Shown: in pieces, positions 17,313 through 25,966 of the stretch
How the letters are laid out: every line of letters starts with the position of its first letter
Position numbering within the stretch: position 1 is the stretch's first letter
The notes under the pieces: model-generated
Told to the model about the DNA's origin: nothing
Seen by the model: only the letters and a program-made list of their open reading frames with translations
The model's database searches: none
NCBI GenBank assembly: GCA_963735065.1
Contig: CAVTJL010000004.1
Location: 620,001-684,000, forward strand
Reading direction: 5' to 3'
DNA length: 64,000 bases
Origin: CAVTJL01 sp963735065
GTDB lineage: Bacteria; Pseudomonadota; Alphaproteobacteria; Geminicoccales; Geminicoccaceae
Program-made: the position numbers and the translations under genes

Positions 17313-18770
17313 TTAACCCAATATTTTCCCGAATGGCGGACCGTCCCGGCATTCCTGTGTCCCCGTTCCACCTGTCGCGACGCTGGCGTGCTGAAAGAGC
17401 CGAAGGGCGGGCACCGAGGCATGGGCCAGCGCGGAGTCTCTTGCGTAGCCCGTGGCCGGGCGTCGGTCGGGGATGAGCGAGGCGGCGACGCTCATCGTGA
17501 CGACGGCGAAGAGCAGAATGTCCTTGGCGGAGAGCGAGTTGCTGGTCGAGGCGATGAGCAGGAAGCCGATCAGCGCCAGGCGCACGGGCCAGCTGCTCCG
17601 TCGTCCCAGATGCCAGAGAAAGGCAAGGAAGGCGGCCGCGAAGGAGGTGAGAAGAATGGCGCCAACCTGCACCGACAGGGCTATCCAGAAGTTCTCGATC
17701 GCCTCGTCCGGCAGATGCAGGCCGATCGCCCGCATGGCCGCGGCGATCTCCGCCGGGCTCATCCCGAAGAGGATCTGGTCCAAAGACATGTGCTGATAGA
17801 TGGTGAGGCTGGTCGCGCGGACCTCGGCGCTCTCGTCCCAGCCGAGCTTGGCGATGATCCGCTCGCCGACCCCGCCCAGCATGATCGCCGCCGCCACGGC
17901 CGCAGGCAACAGGAGGAGGAGGGCGCCGCCGCCGGTGAGCGCGCGATAGGAGAGGCGGCCGTCGCGCAGGGCACGCAGCCCGTCGATCGTCGCCAGCAGG
18001 GCGAGGAGGGTGAGGTTGACGCCCAAGGCCGTGCGGCCGCCGAACGAGAGCAGGGCTATGCAGCCGAGCCAGCAGGTCGCCATCCGCATCCACGGGCTCG
18101 GTAGGCGATAGAACAGGAAAAGGCCGAAGCCGGTGATCGCGGCATTGGTGAGCGGATGGCCCATCAGGGCCGTTGCCCGAAACACGTCCTCGTGCAGCAG
18201 CTTCCCACCCAGAACCGTGTTGGGGATGAGACGGTGCTCGAGCAGCTGCTCGGTGATGCCGATCGTCTCGTTGACGAGGAGGATCGTCATGACCAGCCCG
18301 GGCAGCCAGCGCAGGCCGGCAGCGCCGAGGCGGCCGAGCAGCAGGACCAGAAGGCCCGGCACCAGCAAGGTGTCGATGAAGAAGGCGGCGCCCGAAGGAC
18401 CGTAGCGGAGCGCGGAGTAAAGAAGCATCGCCGCTACCGTGCCCAGATAGACGGCAACCAATGGCTGGTCCGCGAGCGACCTTCCAAGCTCGCGCAGCGG
18501 ATTGCCTCGCGCCGCAAGGGAGAGCCCGAGGGCCAGGAGCGTGATCCAGGTGCCGGGGTGGAGCTTGAGCAGGAAGAGCCCGGTGGGCGCGTCGTAGGGG
18601 ATGCCGAGCAGGCTCAGGAGAGGCGCCGAGACGCACATCGTGACGAGAACGGCGAGAAAGGTCAGCCGCTCGACCAGGGGCTGACGTGGCAGCGGCGCGC
18701 GAGACGTCAGGCCGTGCCCTTGCTCCCAGGCCGTGCCCTGCCTCGCCGGCCGCGGATGGGCGCTCGTCAC
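17313..18770 (-). CDS. O-antigen ligase / Wzy-like polysaccharide polymerase, membrane protein (VpsF-like)
   Basis: About 485 residues with roughly eleven or twelve hydrophobic segments and a long periplasmic loop after LSFGGRTALGVNLT, where polymerases and ligases of the Wzy_C type carry functional arginines. Its position directly downstream of the glycosylphosphotransferase gene supports a role in polymerising the exopolysaccharide. The start is uncertain: an ATG occurs at 18830, while GTG 18770 has GGAGG eleven bases upstream; the first membrane span begins only about 35 residues later. The last 60 residues have no hydrophobic content and look unconserved. Confidence 0.72.
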   Translation of the reverse strand: MTSAHPRPARQGTAWEQGHGLTSRAPLPRQPLVERLTFLAVLVTMCVSAPLLSLLGIPYDAPTGLFLLKLHPGTWITLLALGLSLAARGNPLRELGRSLADQPLVAVYLGTVAAMLLYSALRYGPSGAAFFIDTLLVPGLLVLLLGRLGAAGLRWLPGLVMTILLVNETIGITEQLLEHRLIPNTVLGGKLLHEDVFRATALMGHPLTNAAITGFGLFLFYRLPSPWMRMATCWLGCIALLSFGGRTALGVNLTLLALLATIDGLRALRDGRLSYRALTGGGALLLLLPAAVAAAIMLGGVGERIIAKLGWDESAEVRATSLTIYQHMSLDQILFGMSPAEIAAAMRAIGLHLPDEAIENFWIALSVQVGAILLTSFAAAFLAFLWHLGRRSSWPVRLALIGFLLIASTSNSLSAKDILLFAVVTMSVAASLIPDRRPATGYARDSALAHASVPALRLFQHASVATGGTGTQECRDGPPFGKILG

Positions 18771-19008
18771 GGAGGGGGGACCTCCGCGAGAGCGGCCGTG
18801 CCCAGATTCACGCAGCCACGGGCCGCCCAACGCCCATTCGGGCCCAGAGGCCTTGCCGCGGCTCTACGCCCGACCATCGTCGGGTAGCCGGACGGCCGGC
18901 GTTCCTCCGCCGGACGCCGAAAGGGAACGATGGCGGCTCGTCCGGACCGGGAGGCGGGTCGAAGGAGGAGCCGACAACGACGTCGCACGGTTGACCACGA
19001 GGCAGGCC

Positions 19009-20484
19009 CTATCTCGCCTCGGGATGCACGAATCCGACAAAGATCGTCCGGAGCAGAATCGTGAGATCCAGGCCCAGAGACCAGTTGCCGATATAGTCGA
19101 GGTCGTATTGGACGCGCTTGGCCATCTTCTCGACGGTCTCGGTCTCGCCACGCATGCCGTTCACCTGGGCCCACCCGGTGATCCCGGGCTTCACGCTCTG
19201 GCGCGCAGCGTAGTGATCGATCAGCCGGGCGTAGTGCTCATCATGGGAGACGGCGTGCGGGCGCGGCCCCACGAGGCTCATCTCTCCCCTCAGCACATTC
19301 AGCAGCTGTGGCAGCTCGTCGAGGCTGGCGCGACGCAGGATGCGCCCGACGCGGGTGATCCTGGGGTCGCCGCGCGTCGCCTGCTTGGTCAGGCAGGAGC
19401 TGCCGTCGTCGCAACGCTCGACGTGCATCGTGCGGAACTTGAGGACCTCGATCATCCGCCCGTAGATGCCGTGCCGCTTCTGCCGGTAGAAGACCGGCCC
19501 TTTGCTGTCGAGGCGAACGGCGAGCGCGATGACGAGAAGCAGGGGCGCCAGGAAGAGAACGGCGCCGGCTGCGACAAGCCGGTCCATGACGTCCTTGACG
19601 ACGCCTGCCCAGCCCTCGATCGGCCGGGCCAGCCGCAGGCAACGGACGCCACCGATCCAATGCGGGGCCTCGCTGCCTGCGGCAACGCCGTGCCGCAGGG
19701 AGGTCGCCGCGAGCCAGAGCTCGACCGGCAGAGCGCGCAGGCCGTCCACCATGCTGACGATCCGCGTCTCCTCCTGCCAGGGCATGGTGATGATGACATC
19801 ATCGACGAGGCCGTCCGCGACGAGCCGCCGAAGCTGGGCCATCTCGCCGCCCGGCGTTCCTCCCGCCGCGGGGACTTGGTCGTCGAACACGCCGAGCGGC
19901 CGGATGGCACAGCCGGTCAGCCGCTGATCCGATGAGGCGGCGAAGGTCGCCAGCATCGCGGCCGCCGTTGGTCCTGCGCCGACAAGCGCGACGCGCCGCT
20001 TGAAGCGCTCGGCGCAGCTCACCCGGCCCCAGAGGAAGGCGAGGCCGCCGCGTGCGGATATTGCGAGCAGGCTTCCTAGGATGAGCCAAGCATAGAGCCA
20101 GCTCGTCGTGGTGCCGAGGCGCGCCGCGGCGGGCGTCCCCAAAGAGACGATCAGGACGCCGATCGGCACGAGAACGACGGCGAGGCGCTCGAGATGCGCC
20201 CCGACCGACCTCAGACGCTCGATCTCGTAGCCGCCCATGAAGAACATGGTCACGATCAGGAGGCCGCTCGCGATCAACGCCGAAGCCGGCGCCGTCGGCG
20301 ACGGGAGCGCGTCGCCGATGGTGTGGCCGGCGGCGTAGGCGGCCACCGGTGCGGCTGCCGCGTCCGCGAGGAGAAAGGCGAGCCTGAACCAGAGGAGGAG
20401 GTGACGGGGCTGCGCCGTCGCCGGAAGCGCGCGGATCGGCGCAGCGCGATGCTGCAGCACGCCGACCTGTGACGGATTGATCAT
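19009..20484 (-). CDS. Exopolysaccharide polyprenyl glycosylphosphotransferase (WcaJ/Pss/GumD type)
   Basis: 491 residues. The first ~140 residues contain about five membrane spans, followed by a CoA-binding-like middle domain. The C-terminal bacterial sugar transferase domain has KGPVFYRQKRHGIYGR, FKFRTM-like LKFRTMHV, RRASLDELPQLLNVL, MSLVGPRPH and VKPGITGWAQVNG. This is the enzyme that starts repeat-unit synthesis by moving a hexose-1-phosphate onto undecaprenyl phosphate. It is divergent from glmS, with a 300-base spacer. It heads the leftward genes (ligase/polymerase, acyltransferase). Confidence 0.93.
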   Translation of the reverse strand: MINPSQVGVLQHRAAPIRALPATAQPRHLLLWFRLAFLLADAAAAPVAAYAAGHTIGDALPSPTAPASALIASGLLIVTMFFMGGYEIERLRSVGAHLERLAVVLVPIGVLIVSLGTPAAARLGTTTSWLYAWLILGSLLAISARGGLAFLWGRVSCAERFKRRVALVGAGPTAAAMLATFAASSDQRLTGCAIRPLGVFDDQVPAAGGTPGGEMAQLRRLVADGLVDDVIITMPWQEETRIVSMVDGLRALPVELWLAATSLRHGVAAGSEAPHWIGGVRCLRLARPIEGWAGVVKDVMDRLVAAGAVLFLAPLLLVIALAVRLDSKGPVFYRQKRHGIYGRMIEVLKFRTMHVERCDDGSSCLTKQATRGDPRITRVGRILRRASLDELPQLLNVLRGEMSLVGPRPHAVSHDEHYARLIDHYAARQSVKPGITGWAQVNGMRGETETVEKMAKRVQYDLDYIGNWSLGLDLTILLRTIFVGFVHPEAR

Positions 20485-20788
20485 GGTGCCATGCCCGTTT
20501 CATCGCTCAGCGCCGACAGTCGCCACGGGCTAGAGTCGGCGGGCCGATAGATCTCTGAACGGTCAATAGAATGGGTCATTGCTTAAGTTATGGTTAAAGT
20601 CTGTTTGACATGCATTGGCGTATGATTGCCGATCGATCTCGGCGCTCATCCTTGTGGTCAGTCATTTACGGTCGAAATTGTTAACAAGGTGCCTATCATG
20701 ATGTCGATCTATACTCGAAGCGGCTTCAGCACGGCGCCGGATCGAGGCATTCTGCGGCGAGATCCTCGTGAAGTGGAGAGAGCTCGGC
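20485..20788. promoter_or_regulatory. Divergent AT-rich spacer between glycosylphosphotransferase and glmS
   Basis: A 304-base noncoding stretch, much richer in A/T than its surroundings between about 20555 and 20720. It contains the 10-base palindrome TTGTTAACAA at 20678-20687 and a TTGACA hexamer near 20605, but I could not pair the latter with a well-placed -10. It should hold promoters for both directions. Confidence 0.45.
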
Positions 20789-22612
20789 ATGTGCGGCATT
20801 GTCGGTGCGGTGAGTGGGAGGGAGGTGGCCGGCGTTCTCGTCGACGCGTTGCGGCGGCTCGAGTATCGCGGCTACGACAGCGCTGGTATCGCCACGCTCG
20901 CGCGCGGGCGCATCGAGCGGCGCCGCGCGGTGGGCAAGATCGACCGGCTGGCGCATGCCCTCGAGGCGGCGCCGCTCGCAGGGCGTATCGGCATAGGCCA
21001 TACCCGCTGGGCGACACACGGAGCGCCGAGCGAGACCAACGCGCATCCGCATCTCGCTGGCAGGGTGGCCGTCGTCCACAACGGCATCATCGAGAATTTC
21101 CAGGCGCTGCGGGGCGAGCTCGAGGCCGCGGGGCACAGGTTTGCCACGGAGACCGATACCGAGGTCGTGCCGCATTTGGTCGAGGACTATATGCGGCAGG
21201 GCCTGTCGGCCGAGAGGGCGGCGATCGAGGCTCTGCGGCGCCTCGAGGGCGCCTTCGGCGTCGTCCTGCTCTTCGAGGGCGTGGAGGACATGCTCGTCGT
21301 CGCCCGCAAGGGCAGCCCTCTCGCCATCGGCCACGGCGAGGGTGAGATGTTCGTCGGCTCGAACGCCGTCGCGCTCGCGCCGCTGACGCAGAGGATCCAG
21401 TATCTCGAGGAGGGCGACGTCGCGATCGTGCGCCCCTCGGGTGTCACCATCCTCGATGCGGCGGGCGACCCCGCCGATCGTCCGATCCTGCTCACGGCCC
21501 TGTCGGACGCCGTGACCGGAAAGGGCAACCATCGGCACTTCATGCACAAGGAGATCTTCGAGCAGCCGGGCGCGATCGGCGCCACGCTCCGCGCCTTGGC
21601 CGAGCCTGTGACGCATCGCATCGTGCTGCCGGAGCTTCCGTTCGATCTGGCCAAGGTGACGAGGATCGCGGCGGTTGCTTGCGGCACCGCGTCCTATGCC
21701 TGCCTCGTCGGGAGGTACTGGTTCGAGCAGCTGGCGGGCCTGCCGGTCGACTGGGACATCGGCTCGGAGTTCCGCTACCGCGAGACGCCTCTGGCCGCCG
21801 GGGAGGCGGGGATCTTCGTCTCGCAGTCCGGCGAGACGGCGGACACGCTGGCGGCGCTCCGGCACATGCGGTCCATGGGGCATCCGACGCTCGCTGTCGT
21901 GAACATGGCCGAGAGCACGCTTGCTCGCGAGGCCGACGGCGTCCTGCGCACGATGGCCGGGCCCGAGATCGGCGTGGCCTCGACAAAGGCGTTCACGACC
22001 CAGCTGGCAACCCTAGCCTGTCTCGCCATCGCTGCCGCGAGGGGCCGGGGGCGGATGGGCTCGGCGCGCGAGGGCGAACTCACCGCGGCGCTCGACGAGA
22101 TGCCGGCACGGCTTTCGCAGGTGCTCGAGCGGAACGATGAGCTCGAGGCCATCGCTCATGCCATGGCCGATGCGCGCGACGTCCTCTTTCTCGGCCGCGG
22201 CCCGCTCTATCCGATTGCTCTTGAAGGTGCCCTGAAGCTCAAGGAGATCAGCTACATCCATGCCGAGGGCTATGCCGCCGGCGAGCTCAAGCACGGGCCT
22301 TTGGCTCTGATCGACGAGCAGGTGCCGGTCATCGTTCTGGCACCGAGCGACGCGCTCTTCGACAAGACGGCCTCGAACCTTCAAGAGGTCGTGGCGCGCG
22401 GCGGCAGGGTCGTGCTTCTCAGCGATCGCCGCGGCATCGACGAGCTCGGCCGCTATGCCTGGAAGGCGGTCGAGCTGCCCAGCGTCGATCCGTTCGTCAC
22501 GCCCATCCTCTATGCTCTGCCGGTCCAGCTCCTCGCCTATCACGCCGCGGTGCGCAGGGGCACGGATGTCGACCAGCCGCGCAATCTCGCCAAGTCCGTG
22601 ACCGTCGAATAG
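20789..22612 (+). CDS. glmS: Glutamine-fructose-6-phosphate aminotransferase (isomerizing)
   Basis: 607 residues, the usual GlmS length. It starts MCGIVGAVSG, so Cys2 becomes the N-terminal nucleophile of the glutaminase domain; HTRWATHGAPSETNAHPH follows near residues 71-88. Two SIS isomerase domains are seen (AACGTASYACLVG, FVSQSGETADTLA; then FLGRGPLYPIALEGALKLKE and HAEGYAAGELKHGPLAL), and it ends PRNLAKSVTVE. It makes glucosamine-6-phosphate for UDP-GlcNAc. Its location inside an exopolysaccharide cluster suggests an amino-sugar-containing polymer and perhaps a second, dedicated glmS copy. Confidence 0.96.
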   Translation: MCGIVGAVSGREVAGVLVDALRRLEYRGYDSAGIATLARGRIERRRAVGKIDRLAHALEAAPLAGRIGIGHTRWATHGAPSETNAHPHLAGRVAVVHNGIIENFQALRGELEAAGHRFATETDTEVVPHLVEDYMRQGLSAERAAIEALRRLEGAFGVVLLFEGVEDMLVVARKGSPLAIGHGEGEMFVGSNAVALAPLTQRIQYLEEGDVAIVRPSGVTILDAAGDPADRPILLTALSDAVTGKGNHRHFMHKEIFEQPGAIGATLRALAEPVTHRIVLPELPFDLAKVTRIAAVACGTASYACLVGRYWFEQLAGLPVDWDIGSEFRYRETPLAAGEAGIFVSQSGETADTLAALRHMRSMGHPTLAVVNMAESTLAREADGVLRTMAGPEIGVASTKAFTTQLATLACLAIAAARGRGRMGSAREGELTAALDEMPARLSQVLERNDELEAIAHAMADARDVLFLGRGPLYPIALEGALKLKEISYIHAEGYAAGELKHGPLALIDEQVPVIVLAPSDALFDKTASNLQEVVARGGRVVLLSDRRGIDELGRYAWKAVELPSVDPFVTPILYALPVQLLAYHAAVRRGTDVDQPRNLAKSVTVE

Positions 22613-22939
22613 CCGCCCCACAGCTGCCCCGGCACAGTCACCACGCGCGCGATCGAAACGAGCGAGGCTTGGCCCGGGCAAAAGCGCGCCATCCTCGACA
22701 CGGGTCGAGCCGCCGTCGAAGGGGCATCCCTCCGATCGGGCGCCTCGTGCGCCCTCAGCAGCCTCCTGCTCGGGTCGATAGAAGCCGACCGTTCTAAAAT
22801 ATCAGATCAGTATATAGTAAACATCTCATGGTATTATAATATACAAGTCCAGCTCGGTTGACTGTATAGTAATATAGATCTGCTAGGCTCGCTGAAATGC
22901 CTCGATCAATGGTCATCGAGGCACGACAGGAGCTTGAGC
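22613..22939 (+). promoter_or_regulatory. AT-rich leader upstream of the WecG/TagA-type gene, with hairpin and direct repeat
   Basis: The first 180 bases are GC-rich and featureless. From 22795 to 22890 the sequence is strongly AT-rich. TATAGTAA occurs twice (22813-22820 and 22865-22872), 52 bases apart or about five helical turns. TTGACT at 22858 is a possible -35. A 9-bp perfect hairpin (TGCCTCGAT 22898-22906, ATCGAGGCA 22915-22923) ends just before the ribosome site GGAG at 22929. This suggests a regulated promoter and structured leader. Confidence 0.45.
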
Positions 22940-23821
22940 ATGGCATCTGATTTCTCTGCCATTGCACGAGGAAGGGGCCAATCGTCTGCCGTCTCCGTGC
23001 AGGGGGCGGTTGAGGAGCCGGAGGCCTCGGCATCTTCCGTCACCATCTTGGGCGTGACAGTCAGAAATGAGACGATGGGCGAGGCGATCGGACAGATACG
23101 ATCCGCCATGGCATCAGCCGGGCCGACATCCCTGTTCTTCGTCAACACGCATACGCTCAATATCGCCACCACGGATCCGGCCTACCGACAGCTGCTGAAC
23201 GAGGCCGAGATGGTCTTCGGCGACGGCACGGGCGTGCGATGGGCGGCCCGGGTGCGTCGGGTCCGGATGAAGGCGAACCTCAATGGGACGGACCTCGTTC
23301 CAGCGCTGCTCGAGCGGTCCGCCGGCGCTCGCTGCTACCTGCTGGGCAACCGTCCCGACATCGTGGAGCGTGCCGCGGACCATCTGAGCCGCGTCTATCC
23401 CCATATCGTCGTGACAGGCTTCCATCACGGCTTCCTCGACGCCGAGGCGTCGGCCCGCGTGGTCGAGACGATCAACGACTTGGATGTCGACCTGCTTCTC
23501 GTCGGCATGGGCAATCCTCTCCAGGAGCGGTGGATCGCCAGGTATCGCAGCGAGCTTCGCGCCCGGATGTGCGTGGGCGTCGGCGGCCTGTTCAACTATT
23601 GGGCCGAGGAGATCGATCGTGCTCCGCTCTGGATGCGGCGCGCGGGCATCGAGTGGATGCATGTCCTGCTCCGTCACCCCTGGAAGTTCCGGCGCTACAT
23701 GCTGGGCAATCCGCTGTTCCTCGTGCGCATGCTCCTGTGGTTGCCGGCCGACCTGAGGCGCGAGGGGAGCCTTTCTGAGGCACAGCCCTTCACGCGCGCC
23801 CCGGCCGCCAGGAGGGGTTGA
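22940..23821 (+). CDS. WecG/TagA/CpsF-family glycosyltransferase (GT26)
   Basis: 293 residues with family motifs: LFFVNTHTLN, VFGDGTGVRWAARVRR, LNGTDLVPALLE, TGFHHGFLD, LLLVGMGNPLQERWIARY and GVGGLFNYWAEEIDRAPLWM. GT26 enzymes add N-acetylmannosamine, ManNAcA or similar sugars to a polyprenyl-linked acceptor. ATG 22940 has GGAG seven bases upstream; an upstream TTG is less likely. The N-terminal ~35 residues before VTILGVTVRN are variable. It is followed after three bases by the deacetylase gene. Confidence 0.93.
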   Translation: MASDFSAIARGRGQSSAVSVQGAVEEPEASASSVTILGVTVRNETMGEAIGQIRSAMASAGPTSLFFVNTHTLNIATTDPAYRQLLNEAEMVFGDGTGVRWAARVRRVRMKANLNGTDLVPALLERSAGARCYLLGNRPDIVERAADHLSRVYPHIVVTGFHHGFLDAEASARVVETINDLDVDLLLVGMGNPLQERWIARYRSELRARMCVGVGGLFNYWAEEIDRAPLWMRRAGIEWMHVLLRHPWKFRRYMLGNPLFLVRMLLWLPADLRREGSLSEAQPFTRAPAARRG

Positions 23822-23824
23822 GCG

Positions 23825-24670
23825 ATGCCGAGCATCAGCACAGCTCGCTGGTACGCGAAGAAGATCGCGCGCTCGGCTGTCGGGGCACTGCCCGCCGCTG
23901 CGGCGCCACCGCCCGTTCCCCGGAACGATCGGGCCGGCGCCGTGCGCGTGCTCACCTATCACTGTTTCGGATCCGCGCGTAAGGACCCGTTCTGCCTCGA
24001 TCCCGACAGCTTCGAGCGCCAGATGCGCTGGCTGGCGCGTCAGGAGCTGGCCGTCTCGCTCGCGGACGTCCGCGGATTCCTGCGCGGTGAGCGCGACCTC
24101 CGGGACGGCTCCGTGCTCGTGACCATCGACGATGGCGATGCCGGGATCGCCCGACACGCCTGGCCCAGGCTGAGGCACCACGGGATTCCTGCGGTGGCCT
24201 TCATCATTGCCGACGAGCTCGGCCGCCACGGCCGCCTGACGCGATCGCAGGTCCGCCGCATGGCCGATCAGGGCCTCGAGATCGGCTCCCATACGCTGAG
24301 CCATGCCTCAATGGCCCGCATTCCCCGGCCCGAGGCCAGAAAGGAGGCTCTCGAATCGCGACTGCAGCTCGAGGCGCTGGTGGGCTGCCAGGTGAGGGCC
24401 TTCGCCTATCCTTACGGAACACGCGCCGACTTCGACGACGAGACCGCCCAGATCCTCGAGGCCTGCGGCTATGATTGTGCGTTCACATCGCAGCATGGGG
24501 CGGTCCGCGTCGGCATGGCGCCCTTTGCTCTCCCGCGCGTCAAGGTCGAGGCCGGCAACTCGGCGTGGCTCTTTCCGCGCGTCTGCCGGGGCAGCCTGGA
24601 CCGCTGGTCGCTGGTCGACCGTCTGCTCTGGTGGACCCAGAGGCCGGCCGAGGCCGGCCTTACCGGCTGA
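23825..24670 (+). CDS. Polysaccharide deacetylase (NodB-homology, CE4) family protein
   Basis: 281 residues. NodB-fold motifs are visible: VLTYHCFG, motif 1 as VLVTIDDGDAG (the usual TFDDG is TIDDG), motif 2 IGSHTLSHASM with the two metal histidines, and AFAYPYGTRADFDDET. These enzymes remove N-acetyl groups from polysaccharides. With glmS and the GT26 enzyme next door, a de-N-acetylation step on the exported polymer is likely. No clear signal peptide is seen, although residues 5-25 are weakly hydrophobic, so the cellular location is open. Confidence 0.9.
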   Translation: MPSISTARWYAKKIARSAVGALPAAAAPPPVPRNDRAGAVRVLTYHCFGSARKDPFCLDPDSFERQMRWLARQELAVSLADVRGFLRGERDLRDGSVLVTIDDGDAGIARHAWPRLRHHGIPAVAFIIADELGRHGRLTRSQVRRMADQGLEIGSHTLSHASMARIPRPEARKEALESRLQLEALVGCQVRAFAYPYGTRADFDDETAQILEACGYDCAFTSQHGAVRVGMAPFALPRVKVEAGNSAWLFPRVCRGSLDRWSLVDRLLWWTQRPAEAGLTG

Positions 24671-24769
24671 ATCAGCGAGGCGCTTCATGCCTTTGCCCGA
24701 GAGCCCGGCCTGCCCGCCACCCCGAGGCTGGCTCGGCGGCGTCCCAGTGGCCGGCGGGCCCACCTCCGC

Positions 24770-25966
24770 TCACGCCGGCGCTCGACGCGCGGCTTGGGCG
24801 GGGGCCGCATGCTGGACCTGCATCCCGTCGATGATGTCGAGATAGCGCGTCACGCTGGCGCTCACCGAGAAGCTCGCGATGTGCTGGCCCTGGGCCGGCG
24901 GGGCGCCGATGCCATCGAGAGCGGCCTCGATTCCTCGGGCTAGAGCCGCCACGTCGCCTGGTGGCACGAGGCGACCGAACCGGCCGCCGCCGAGGATCTC
25001 GCGAGGGCCCACGGGGCAGTCGGTGGACACGACCGGACGGCCGCAGGCGAGGGCTTCCACGAGCACATTGCCGAAGCCTTCGAAGAGCGAGGCCAGCGCA
25101 AACACGGAGGCGCGCGACAGGTAGGGAAAGACGTTGTCGACGCGGCCGGGCAGGGCGGTCTGCGCCCCGATGCCCTCGGCCTCGGCGACGGCCCGAATGC
25201 GTCCCCGATCCGGCCCCTCGCCCAAGATCATGAGCCGCACCGGCCTGCGCTGCGCGATCAGCGCCACCGCCCGCACCAGCGTGGGAAAGTCCTTTTCCGG
25301 CGCGAGGCGACCGACGCTGAGAACCAGGGGCCAAGCGTCATCGCTCAGCCAGGGATGCCCAGGCGGTTGCGCCGCCAGGACGGAGAGCTCGTCGGGGACC
25401 ACGGGATTGTGTGCGAGCTCGATCCGCTGACCGGGCAGCAGGAGGCGGAGCTCCTCGCAGATGCCGCTCGAGACGCCGACGATGCGATCGGCGTGCCGGT
25501 AGAGCAGGGGGACGAGGACGCGCAGCGCCCTGTAACGCCAGCCGCCGTAGAACCCGATCTCGAGGCGTGGCGGCGCGTGGTCCGTAAGAAGCGTTCGAGT
25601 GCCCGCACGGGCAAGCCGGGCGGCGACCACGGCCGCAAGGTTGAGATGAGGCTGTCCGGAGAGAAGCACGCTCGGACGTGAGGTTCTCAGGTAGCGCACC
25701 AGAGAGGGCAGCATCCGCAGGGTGGAGCCGCCCCGAAGCTGGATTCCCCGGACACCGCCGCACAACATCGCCGTCAGCGGCCCTTCCTGGCGAAGCGTGA
25801 GGATGTCGACCAGCCGGCCACGCGATGCAAAGCCGGTTGCCAGTCGCATCAGAGAGAGCTCTGCCCCGCCGACCCGCAGGTCCGGCAGCAGGATGGCTAT
25901 ATCCGGCCGGCTGGTCTGCAAGTCAGCGCACGCCCTCACTGTGTCGACCTGCACGCCAGTCGCCAT
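24770..25966 (-). CDS. Glycosyltransferase family 4 (exopolysaccharide cluster)
   Basis: 398 residues of GT-B fold. The N-terminal domain starts DIAILLPDLRVGGAELSLMRLA, with the glycine-rich GGAE loop of GT4 enzymes. The C-terminal donor-binding domain contains LVLSVGRLAPEKDFPTLVRA, LMILGEGPDRGRI and the EX7E region SLFEGFGNVLVEALACGRPV. The first 44 bases overlap the end of the Wzz-like gene, so the two are translationally coupled. The C-terminal ~25 residues are alanine-rich and probably disordered. The sugar added is unknown. Confidence 0.92.
   Translation of the reverse strand: MATGVQVDTVRACADLQTSRPDIAILLPDLRVGGAELSLMRLATGFASRGRLVDILTLRQEGPLTAMLCGGVRGIQLRGGSTLRMLPSLVRYLRTSRPSVLLSGQPHLNLAAVVAARLARAGTRTLLTDHAPPRLEIGFYGGWRYRALRVLVPLLYRHADRIVGVSSGICEELRLLLPGQRIELAHNPVVPDELSVLAAQPPGHPWLSDDAWPLVLSVGRLAPEKDFPTLVRAVALIAQRRPVRLMILGEGPDRGRIRAVAEAEGIGAQTALPGRVDNVFPYLSRASVFALASLFEGFGNVLVEALACGRPVVSTDCPVGPREILGGGRFGRLVPPGDVAALARGIEAALDGIGAPPAQGQHIASFSVSASVTRYLDIIDGMQVQHAAPAQAARRAPA

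Noticed and set aside
20605..20640. TTGACA near 20605 as glmS promoter
   Set aside because: No acceptable -10 lies 16-18 bases downstream; TATGAT is only ten bases away.
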